DNA from: an uncultured Chlorobiaceae bacterium
GTDB lineage: Bacteria > Bacteroidota > Chlorobiia > Chlorobiales > Chlorobiaceae
DNA: 55,567 nucleotides
NCBI GenBank assembly: GCA_903840935.1
Contig: CAIMHT010000080.1
Span: forward strand, 1-55,567
Direction: 5' to 3'
Part shown: positions 18,415 through 24,876 of the stretch, piece by piece
How positions within the stretch are numbered: position 1 is the first letter of the stretch
How the letters are laid out: every line of letters begins with the position of its first letter
Program-made: the position numbers and the translations under genes
The notes under the pieces: generated by a model
The model's input: the letters and a program-made list of their open reading frames with translations, nothing else
What the model was told of the DNA's origin: nothing
The model's database searches: none

Positions 18415-18976
18415 GGGAAGGGTACTTGAATCAATTTCATAAACATAACAAAATGATATACATCGCTCAAAATTGGAGCACCGAACTATATAGGAAATTG
18501 ATCATAATCAGCAAAATCAAATAACGACTGAATCGAATTAAATGTATTTCCATTCAAACCGGGCTCAATATTATAAGTCAAAACAAATAGTTCTATCAGT
18601 TTCTGAGACATTTCCATAAAAGATTTTACATTATCAGGCTCTCCGCACATTTTAATGGAAATAGAGTAAGAAAGAATTGGGAAGGTGTAATATTGATTCA
18701 TAGGATGAGTCTGAATGGAGCCCTATGATGAAAAGATAAGTGTATAAAATAAGCCATAGAAACAGCGTCCTTGACGATTTAAGCAAAAAGTAACTGAAGC
18801 GGTAACATGATTCATAAAAAAGAGATGTAGATTTTAACAGCCTAGTCAATGGTCTTTAACAGCTTCGAAAGCTACTGAACAAAGACATTATTTTATCGTA
18901 GCCATCTTAACCTTCCCACTGTATTTTGAAGTATTATGGTTTCACTTCAACCCATTAAATTCTACGAAGGGCCCCA
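18415..18976. other. AT-rich region between cas6 and the CRISPR array (candidate leader)
   Basis: This 562-base stretch is markedly richer in A+T than its surroundings. The CRISPR repeats end in GAAAC on the plus strand and the most degenerate repeat is the rightmost, so the leader should lie here, directly left of 18977. A weak minus-strand open frame at 18486-18701 is listed separately. No promoter could be assigned with confidence. Confidence 0.45.
18486..18701 (-). CDS. Small hypothetical protein or gene remnant
   Basis: A 71-residue open frame on the minus strand starting MNQYYTFPILSYSISIK and ending FDFADYDQFPI. It has no recognisable domain. Acidic and aromatic residues towards the C terminus look protein-like, but the region is AT-rich and the frame may be chance or the tail of a decayed gene. 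It lies between cas6 and the CRISPR repeats. Confidence 0.25.
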   Translation of the reverse strand: MNQYYTFPILSYSISIKMCGEPDNVKSFMEMSQKLIELFVLTYNIEPGLNGNTFNSIQSLFDFADYDQFPI

Positions 18977-19149
18977 TATCTAATTGCACGCATAGCGGAT
19001 TGAAACTTTGACGGATCCATGGCCCTGATAACATAATTGCCACCACCCTATCTAATTGTACGCATAGCGGACTGAAACTGAGTAATTCCACATTTCATAA
19101 CTAAACTCCTTTTGCTACATATCTAATTGCACGCATAGCGGATTGTGAC
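18977..19149 (+). CRISPR. Short degenerating CRISPR array, three 30-nt repeats
   Basis: Three copies of a 30-nt repeat lie at 18977-19006, 19049-19078 and 19120-19149. The consensus starts TATCTAATTGCACGCATAGC and ends GGATTGAAAC. The ATTGAAAC end is typical of repeats processed by Cas6 in type I-B and type III systems. The second copy has two substitutions (GTACGC, GGACTG) and the third ends GGATTGTGAC. The spacers are 42 nt (19007-19048) and 41 nt (19079-19119). A further degraded match, TTATTGCACGCACTGCTGGC, follows at 19153-19172 without a spacer. Degeneration at the right end fits transcription left to right, away from cas6. Confidence 0.88.
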
Positions 19150-19203
19150 GGCTTATTGCACGCACTGCTGGCTGTAAGGCTGCTGAACGCACCGAAGCAT
19201 CAC

Positions 19204-19392
19204 GGGTTTATGGCGCTCAATGATAGGGTGATTCAAGTCTATACTCTTGCTATAGAAGGTAATAGTGAGCTTTATCCAGGGTATGGTGATACTCCAGTTC
19301 AAAACGACACTGTGGTGAAGGAGGCAGCACAAAGAATGAGGAAGTTGATGGATGGATGGGCAATCAGGATAAAAGTCCAATTGCCTGAATGA
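19204..19392 (+). pseudogene. Truncated csx3 copy
   Basis: The residues from about 19231 on, VYTLAIEGNSELYPGYGDTP then QNDTVVKEAAQRMRKLMDG, align with the first 45 residues of the intact Csx3 at 20389 (IYTLAVEEGNVLRLGFGDTP, QNDALVKEAAQQLKELIDG). After that the match is lost and the frame ends in IKVQLPE and TGA, so the half with the conserved LAHK...YDP core is missing. Nucleotide identity is high over about 140 bases, so this is a diverged partial duplicate, not an independent gene. The frame is open further left to 19156 but that part runs into degraded repeat sequence. Confidence 0.75.
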
Positions 19393-19472
19393 ATAAAAAT
19401 CTTTTATCTTGACTTGAAAGTGCTTTTGATTCTTATGAACTGAATATTGCAATTGCCGGCCACAAATACACC

Positions 19473-19775
19473 ATGCGTTTGTCTGCAGAACAAATCAACA
19501 CTATCGTCAACACCTGTCGTGCCGTTGCAGGAGTGAATGCGCTCGTCTGGCTCTATGGATCACGGTTGGACGACACACGCCATGGTGGCGATATTGACCT
19601 GCTGATCGAGCCAGCAAGCACTGTCGGTTTATTGCTCCGTGCACGCATTAAAACGCTTCTGGAACAAACGCTCTGCCTCCCTGTTGATGTGTTGGTCAAA
19701 AACCCTGGCACCAGGGACAATCCGTTTGTCTCCATCGCCCGCGCTCAAGCAAAACTACTGGAAATAACGCCATGA
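19473..19775 (+). CDS. mntA: MNT-domain nucleotidyltransferase antitoxin (MntA)
   Basis: A 100-residue minimal nucleotidyltransferase. The signature is WLYGSRLDDTRHGGDIDLLI at about residues 28-47, with the GSR motif and the metal-binding DID pair in place. A basic helix with LPVDVLVKNPGT follows. In MntA-HepT systems the antitoxin AMPylates a Tyr in the HEPN toxin and so blocks its RNase activity. Its stop overlaps the hepT start by ATGA (19772-19775), the usual two-gene layout. Known members are small, like this one. Start at ATG 19473; no strong Shine-Dalgarno sequence is visible. Confidence 0.87.
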   Translation: MRLSAEQINTIVNTCRAVAGVNALVWLYGSRLDDTRHGGDIDLLIEPASTVGLLLRARIKTLLEQTLCLPVDVLVKNPGTRDNPFVSIARAQAKLLEITP

Positions 19776-20311
19776 ATCCAACGACGCCTGAAACATTGTT
19801 GTCTTCAGAAAAGAAGCATCTTTCCAACCTGCTTGAGGCAATCCAACGCTGTGTATATTTCCTCAATGCATCACACAAAGCTGTAGAATGGCCGCTCACA
19901 GGCCCGGTGTTGACTGTACGAAAAAAGGACAACGACCTCTTTGAGGCACTGGCCGCAATCAATGAACGCTTTGCCAAGCTCCAGGACACTTTAGGTTCAG
20001 CTATGCGCCACAGCTTATTGCTCTCGGGTGAACAGGCGGACAGCTTCATTAAAGTGCTGGCCATCTTCGAAAAAAACCAGGTCATTCGTTCCGTTGAAGA
20101 CTGGCAAATTGCCCGAACTGCAAGAAATCTGGCTGCCCATGACTACGAAATCAATTATGACGATGTTGCCGATCACTTCAACACTCTGAATGCACTGACG
20201 CCCAGCCTCTATCAGACTGCCAAACGGTTTATTGTTTACTGTGAAACAGAACTGAAAATAGCCCCCTGTAGTCCTGATTTTTCTGAAGAGTTTTGCCTGA
20301 TTACCGAATAA
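19772..20311 (+). CDS. hepT: HEPN-domain RNase toxin (HepT-like)
   Basis: A 179-residue all-helical protein carrying the HEPN RNase motif R-x4-H in ARNLAAHDYE near residue 118, followed by the Tyr that MntA partners modify. An N-terminal helical extension of about 100 residues makes it longer than the shortest HepT proteins (about 130). The HEPN active site forms at a dimer interface and cleaves RNA, often tRNA. It overlaps mntA by four bases and is followed after 77 bases by the intact csx3. The pair lies between a broken and an intact csx3, so it may have inserted during or after a duplication of that gene. Confidence 0.85.
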   Translation: MNPTTPETLLSSEKKHLSNLLEAIQRCVYFLNASHKAVEWPLTGPVLTVRKKDNDLFEALAAINERFAKLQDTLGSAMRHSLLLSGEQADSFIKVLAIFEKNQVIRSVEDWQIARTARNLAAHDYEINYDDVADHFNTLNALTPSLYQTAKRFIVYCETELKIAPCSPDFSEEFCLITE

Positions 20312-20388
20312 TGGCAAAGGGTTGCGAAATAGCGTGTTATATCTCTTGGGGCTTGATTCAAACCGGATAATCACGAAAACAAACAATC

Positions 20389-20700
20389 ATGAGCATCTAT
20401 ACTCTTGCTGTGGAAGAAGGTAACGTTCTTCGTCTGGGGTTTGGGGATACTCCGGCTCAAAATGATGCGCTGGTGAAGGAGGCGGCACAACAATTGAAGG
20501 AGTTGATTGATGGCGGGGTAATCAGAGGGGGGGAACTGATAAAGCTGAACGGACCGGCAACGTTACCGATAGCTTTTGTTCTGGCGCACAAGCTCAATCA
20601 CCTTTATCAGGCGGTTGCGGTCTATGACCCGAAATTGTCGAAATATGTGGTAGCTATTGCTCATGAAGGCAAATACAGCGTGGGTGAGCTTGTTGACTGA
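20389..20700 (+). CDS. csx3: CRISPR-associated protein Csx3 (cyclic tetra-adenylate ring nuclease family)
   Basis: A 103-residue protein with the Csx3 core LAHKLNHLYQAVAVYDPKL at about residues 65-83 and VVAIAHEGKYSVGELVD at the end. This matches the pattern LAHK..H....AVYDP.L...VV...H known from the archaeal founding member. Csx3 has been described as an RNA deadenylase and as Crn3, which degrades cA4, the messenger made by type III CRISPR complexes. No CARF effector or type III complex gene is in the window. It follows hepT on the same strand with a 77-base gap. A truncated copy lies 1.2 kb upstream. Confidence 0.85.
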   Translation: MSIYTLAVEEGNVLRLGFGDTPAQNDALVKEAAQQLKELIDGGVIRGGELIKLNGPATLPIAFVLAHKLNHLYQAVAVYDPKLSKYVVAIAHEGKYSVGELVD

Positions 20701-20851
20701 GCGGAATTCGGGAAGGAAGTTTCATGCAGGAATGCAGGGATGAACCGCTGATGCCGGAAACAGGTACTCCCAAACAAATCAGAAAAAAAATGCAATTTTT
20801 TGGAATCTGTAGCGGGTTAATACTTCTTTTTGGCCAAAAAAGGAGACGATC

Positions 20852-22267
20852 ATGCAGAACAGAGCCATAGATGTTCATTGTCATTTTTTCAATCTCTCGT
20901 TTGCGTTTGCTGAAGTGCTTGAAATCGGGTGGAGGTGGATTCAAGGGGATTATCCTTATAAAAGCGATAAGCGGGGACTACCCATCGTGATTATTCCACC
21001 GGAACTCTGGAAACTGGCTCACTATGTTGCATCTTATTTTGCGGCAGCTACAGAAAGCCCGGAGGAACATTATGCCTACGAAGAGCGGTGCTGCCTAAAG
21101 AGTCAGTGGCATCTTTCGGAGCTGTTGATTACGGTGCCGTTGATGATGGATATCTTTTTTATGTTTGACCATGGCGATACCGAGGCACAAAAAGCCGTGA
21201 TACCGGCATTACCCGACGTACGGCAACGAGATGCGCTTAATGTGATGACCATTACAGAGGATAATGCCAATACGTTTAACAAGTTGGCGCAAATCATCAA
21301 AGCTGAATTCATTCCTGTTTATGAAAAAAGCATCTCTGCAAGAGGTCTCGCTCCGACATGGACAGCGAAAAACAGAACAGCTATCAGCCGTGATCTGGAT
21401 CTGGTTATCGTGGATTTCAAGGCAGGAGACGCAGCAGAAGGAGTTCGAACCATGGCAAAAAGTTGTACGCAAACAAATGTACAAATGACCCGTGGATATC
21501 GCCAGCATCTGCTGGAACTGCAAAATCTGCAAAGGGATAATCCTGGTACGGTACTCCCCTTTTTGGCGGTTGATCCGCGAAGAGTCGGGATTGAAAAACT
21601 TGTCCGCGAGCAGGTTGTTGAGGGTACATTCAAGGGAGTGAAACTCTATCCTCCTCTGGGTTACCTGCCAACTCACCCGAACCTCTATCCGGTTTACCGG
21701 CTTTGCGTGGAGCATAACCTTCCCGTTACGGTACATACCTCCACCGGCGGTTTGCTGTCGCTGTGCGACACCATAAAGACGCAGAGCCAAAAGAAAAATG
21801 GAAAAATTGTCCCTGTTACTTTTGATAAAAAAACAAGCCAATCGGCTGCCCTGTTTTTTTCAAATCCGGCGAATTGGCTTGAGATTCTTGAGAACCCTGA
21901 GTTCAGCGAATTGCATCTCAATTTTGCCCATTTTGGCGGCGAGGAGCATATCAGCACTCTTGCCAATCAAAAACCTGGGAAGCTTGATGATCCAAAAAAC
22001 TGGACAGGACAGATTATCGGATTAATGAAAAGGTTCAAAAACGTCTACGCCGATATCTCTTACTGTCCAAACAATGAAATGCTCAAATATATCAGGAATA
22101 TTGTCGCACGCTATAAGATTGTACAGAAACGGCTTATGTTTGGCTCCGATTACATTATGGTTATGAAAGAGTCTACTCTTTGTGGCAACCTGGATAATTA
22201 TTTCAATCTCTATACCGACATCTACCCTGAGATGCTGACCGTCAATCCAGCAGCTTTTCTCGGGTAA
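20852..22267 (+). CDS. Amidohydrolase superfamily protein (Amidohydro_2 type)
   Basis: A 471-residue predicted metal-dependent hydrolase. Barrel ligands are visible in order: HxH in IDVHCHFF at residue 7, the strand-4 Lys in FKGVKLYPPLGYLPTHPN near 263, His in VTVHTSTGG near 292, His in LNFAHFGGEEH near 360, and the terminal Asp in LMFGSDYIM near 427. The spacing is that of PF04909-type enzymes, with a large insertion at residues 30-240. A clear Shine-Dalgarno AAAGGAGA lies nine bases before ATG 20852. It follows csx3 after 151 bases. I see no CARF domain, so it is not the Cad1-type CRISPR deaminase. Substrate unknown. Confidence 0.82.
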   Translation: MQNRAIDVHCHFFNLSFAFAEVLEIGWRWIQGDYPYKSDKRGLPIVIIPPELWKLAHYVASYFAAATESPEEHYAYEERCCLKSQWHLSELLITVPLMMDIFFMFDHGDTEAQKAVIPALPDVRQRDALNVMTITEDNANTFNKLAQIIKAEFIPVYEKSISARGLAPTWTAKNRTAISRDLDLVIVDFKAGDAAEGVRTMAKSCTQTNVQMTRGYRQHLLELQNLQRDNPGTVLPFLAVDPRRVGIEKLVREQVVEGTFKGVKLYPPLGYLPTHPNLYPVYRLCVEHNLPVTVHTSTGGLLSLCDTIKTQSQKKNGKIVPVTFDKKTSQSAALFFSNPANWLEILENPEFSELHLNFAHFGGEEHISTLANQKPGKLDDPKNWTGQIIGLMKRFKNVYADISYCPNNEMLKYIRNIVARYKIVQKRLMFGSDYIMVMKESTLCGNLDNYFNLYTDIYPEMLTVNPAAFLG

Positions 22268-22361
22268 TTCAAGGTTGGCCGGAATATGTAAATTTGAAGA
22301 GGGCAACTATTTTCCTAAATTCTGACTTGTAAGAATTTACAACAATCAATGGAATGAGCGA

Positions 22362-22586
22362 ATGCAAATCGCCAGAATAACAGCCAAAGGCCAGACGACC
22401 ATTCCTGTCTCCATCCGCAAGGCCGCCCATATTAACGCCGGTGATACGCTTGCATTTGAAATCAAAGGGGATTATGTGATTGTCAGAAAAATCAAGTCCC
22501 CGACTGATGCCTATCTAAAGGGCATCGAGGAAACACTTAATGAATGGTCCTCGCCTGAAGATGAGGAGGCATGGAGTGGACTTTAA
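22362..22586 (+). CDS. AbrB/SpoVT-type antitoxin
   Basis: A 74-residue swapped-hairpin DNA-binding protein. ARITAKGQTTIPVSIRKAAH at residues 4-23 is the AbrB/MazE/SpoVT pattern, followed by GDTLAFEIKGDYVIVRKI. The C-terminal tail (ETLNEWSSPEDEEAW) is acidic and is probably the part that wraps the toxin. Its stop overlaps the start of the MazF-like gene by 11 bases. The pair would be autoregulated by the complex, as is known for the family. Confidence 0.87.
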   Translation: MQIARITAKGQTTIPVSIRKAAHINAGDTLAFEIKGDYVIVRKIKSPTDAYLKGIEETLNEWSSPEDEEAWSGL

Positions 22587-22914
22587 ACCATTTGATGTTG
22601 TCGTTGTTCCCTTTCCTTTTACGGATAAACTTGCCGAAAAACGGCGACCAGCGTTGATCGTTTCGGGCAAGGTGTTTAATGAGCAGCACGATCAGCTTCT
22701 TCTGGCCATGATCACCACGGCAAAAAGCAGTGAGTGGAGCAGTGATATTCAACTGAATGACTGGAAGCAGGCAAATTTGGCGGTACCCTGCAAGGTGCGC
22801 TTCAAACTCTTCACGCTTGACCGGCAGCTCATTACTCTCCGCCTTGGCTCTTTATCGACATCAGACAAAGATGCCGTTAAAAGTGCCATGAAACTGTTTT
22901 TGGCAACTGATTGA
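22576..22914 (+). CDS. MazF/PemK-family toxin endoribonuclease
   Basis: A 112-residue PemK/MazF-type protein. The N terminus FDVVVVPFPFTDKLAEKRRP carries the conserved segment of the RNA-binding groove, ALIVSGKVFN and LLLAMITTAKSS follow, and the C-terminal strand reads LFTLDRQLITLRLG. I chose GTG 22576 because a perfect AGGAGG (22563-22568) stands seven bases before it, inside the antitoxin gene. ATG 22561 and a start at 22540 are open but would add residues not typical of the family. Toxin translation is thus coupled to the antitoxin. The gene marks the right end of the accessory island. Confidence 0.88.
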   Translation: MDFKPFDVVVVPFPFTDKLAEKRRPALIVSGKVFNEQHDQLLLAMITTAKSSEWSSDIQLNDWKQANLAVPCKVRFKLFTLDRQLITLRLGSLSTSDKDAVKSAMKLFLATD

Positions 22915-22963
22915 TGATCCTGCATCCACAGAAATCGTCTGCATTATAATTTACAGGTAACCT

Positions 22964-24049
22964 ATGAGTGTACAGAAAAAAGTTGTTGTTGGTATCTCGG
23001 GCGGGGTTGATTCTGCCGTGTCGGCTTGTCTGCTGGTCGAAAAGGGCTATGCCGTTACAGGTCTGAACATCCGGGTACTCGACTCACCTGAAGAGAGCCC
23101 TTCGCTGAAGCCTTCGCCGCTGGTGATCAGCGACCATCCCGATTTTCAGATTCCCGTTTTTACCCTGAACCTGAGCAGCAAATTCCGCGATGATGTTATC
23201 GGCTATTTTCATGAGGACTATCTTGGTGGCAAAACGCCTAACCCCTGCATGGTCTGCAACAAGAAGATCAAGTGGTTCGGCCTCTTTGAGGGGCTTAAGC
23301 TGCTTGATGCCGATTTTGTGGCTACGGGCCACTTTGCGGCAACAGCGTTCAGCGATGGGAGGTACCGCCTCTATAAGGGAGCTGACCCTGAAAAGGATCA
23401 GAGCTATTTTCTCTGGATGCTTTCGCAGAGTGACCTGGCAAAAACCCTCTTTCCGCTGGGGAAGCTGACCAAACCGGAGGTTCGCACGCTGGCCCGCTCT
23501 TTTGGCGTCAGGGCGGCTGAAAAGAAGGAGAGTCAGGAGATCTGTTTTGTGCCGCAGGACGATTATTGCGGCTACCTCGCCGGTGCGATTCCCGGCCTGG
23601 CCGAACGGGTGGCGGATGGCGATATTGTGGATGAAACAGGCAAGGTCATCGGCAAGCACCGGGGCTATCCTTTCTATACCATCGGTCAGCGCCGGGGGCT
23701 CGGTGTTGCGGCCAAAGAGCCGCTCTATGTCACGGCGCTCGACACGGAGCATAACCGCATCGAGGTAGGGAAAAAGTCCTCTCTTGAGTGCCGCTCGCTC
23801 GTTGCTTCCGCCATAAACTGGATCGGTATTGAGAAGCTGAACGGCCCGATTGAGGCATCCGGAAAAATTCGCTATCGTGACCGGGAGACACCCTGCACCA
23901 TTGAGCCGCTGGGCGAAAAATCCGCAACCGTTTCATTCGCTTCACCGAAAAGCGCCGTTGCAAAGGGGCAGGCGGCGGTCTTTTACCACGACCGCGAAGT
24001 GCTCGGCGGCGGTTTTATTACGCAAGTCACTCACCAATCCAAACGGTAA
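22964..24049 (+). CDS. mnmA: tRNA 2-thiouridylase MnmA
   Basis: A 361-residue enzyme that thiolates U34 of tRNA Lys, Glu and Gln. The PP-loop VGISGGVDSAVSA is at residue 9, the nucleophilic Cys is in TPNPCMVCNKKIKW near 85, and the persulfide Cys is in SQEICFVPQDDY near 187. The catalytic KDQSYFL segment and the C-terminal beta-barrel (GQRRGLGV, RYRDRETPC) are present. The segment after the PP-loop (SPEESPSLKPSPL) is shorter than in many bacteria. The next gene starts 15 bases after the stop. This is the first core gene after the accessory island. Confidence 0.94.
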   Translation: MSVQKKVVVGISGGVDSAVSACLLVEKGYAVTGLNIRVLDSPEESPSLKPSPLVISDHPDFQIPVFTLNLSSKFRDDVIGYFHEDYLGGKTPNPCMVCNKKIKWFGLFEGLKLLDADFVATGHFAATAFSDGRYRLYKGADPEKDQSYFLWMLSQSDLAKTLFPLGKLTKPEVRTLARSFGVRAAEKKESQEICFVPQDDYCGYLAGAIPGLAERVADGDIVDETGKVIGKHRGYPFYTIGQRRGLGVAAKEPLYVTALDTEHNRIEVGKKSSLECRSLVASAINWIGIEKLNGPIEASGKIRYRDRETPCTIEPLGEKSATVSFASPKSAVAKGQAAVFYHDREVLGGGFITQVTHQSKR

Positions 24050-24064
24050 CCATTGTTTTGTACC

Positions 24065-24742
24065 ATGCTGCAACGACGCCATCTCTCGCTCACCTATCTG
24101 GAACTTGAACCGGCAAAACCGGAAAACGCCCCTCTCATGATTATGCTGCACGGCTATGGCAGCAACGAAAAAGATCTTATCCAGCTTGCCCCGTCGCTGA
24201 GGCCGGAGTTCCGCTACATCAGTGCTCGGGCACCGCAGGAGATGGATTTCGGCATGTTCGGCTGGTTCCCTCTCGAGTTTACCCCGACCGGCATCAGGGT
24301 CGATCATGGTGAGGCCGGGCGGGCTGTTGAGCAATTGATCGGCTTTATCCGCGAAATTATTACCGAGTACCGGCCTGCTGGCAATAAGGTTTTTTTGATG
24401 GGCTTCAGCCAGGGATCGGTGATGAGCTATCTGACGGCCTTTCATGCACCGGAGCTGCTGCACGGCGTCATTGCCTGCTCAGGGCAGTTGCCTGAAAAAA
24501 CAGTGCCAAACGATGCGCTGAAACCGGCACTGCGCAAGCTCCCTTTTCTGGTGATGCATGGCAGCTTTGACGATGTTCTGCCGATTGCCAAGGGGCTGGC
24601 GTCGAAGGCATGGTTGGAAGAGCATGTGGAGGATTTTACCTGGCGTGAATACCCGATAGCGCACCAGATAGCCGACAGCGGCATTGAGCTGATATGCTCC
24701 TGGCTTGAAGAGCGGTTGCCTCTGCCCGAAAAGAGCAAATAG
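24065..24742 (+). CDS. Carboxylesterase/phospholipase (alpha/beta hydrolase)
   Basis: A 225-residue serine hydrolase of the Abhydrolase_2 (carboxylesterase/acyl-protein thioesterase) family. LMIMLHGYGSNEKDL is near residue 28, the nucleophile elbow GFSQGSVMS near 119, Asp in HGSFDDVLP near 168, and His in YPIAHQIADSG near 198. Start at ATG 24065; TTG 24053 is also open but less likely. It sits 15 bases after mnmA and is probably cotranscribed. Natural substrate unknown. Confidence 0.88.
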   Translation: MLQRRHLSLTYLELEPAKPENAPLMIMLHGYGSNEKDLIQLAPSLRPEFRYISARAPQEMDFGMFGWFPLEFTPTGIRVDHGEAGRAVEQLIGFIREIITEYRPAGNKVFLMGFSQGSVMSYLTAFHAPELLHGVIACSGQLPEKTVPNDALKPALRKLPFLVMHGSFDDVLPIAKGLASKAWLEEHVEDFTWREYPIAHQIADSGIELICSWLEERLPLPEKSK

Positions 24743-24773
24743 GGGGTTTCCGGCAAGAAAGCAATTCCCCTAT
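24739..24773. promoter_or_regulatory. Interrupted hairpin between the esterase gene and metH
   Basis: ATAGGGG at 24739-24745 pairs with CCCCTAT at 24767-24773, and inside them TTTC (24747-24750) pairs with GAAA (24757-24760) around a six-base loop. The left arm begins in the esterase stop codon. No T-run follows, so it is not a standard intrinsic terminator. It may be a processing or attenuator structure. It does not look like a cobalamin riboswitch. Confidence 0.35.
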
Positions 24774-24876
24774 GCAAGTGAAGTATTGAGGGCTGTTCCT
24801 GAGAGAACGGAATTACCCGCTGATGCACTATATTCTCTTTTTTTAACCACCGCTTTTTTTACCGATTAAAAGACGA

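Noticed and set aside
18652..18849. 65-codon minus-strand hydrophobic frame before the CRISPR array
   Set aside because: Composition follows the AT-rich DNA and overlaps another weak frame; no start signal.
20852..22267. Reading the amidohydrolase as a Cad1-type CRISPR adenosine deaminase effector
   Set aside because: No CARF domain is visible and the metal-site spacing is that of Amidohydro_2 proteins, not adenosine deaminases.
24743..24876. Cobalamin riboswitch before metH
   Set aside because: No B12-box sequence is present; only the simple hairpin at 24739-24773 is seen.
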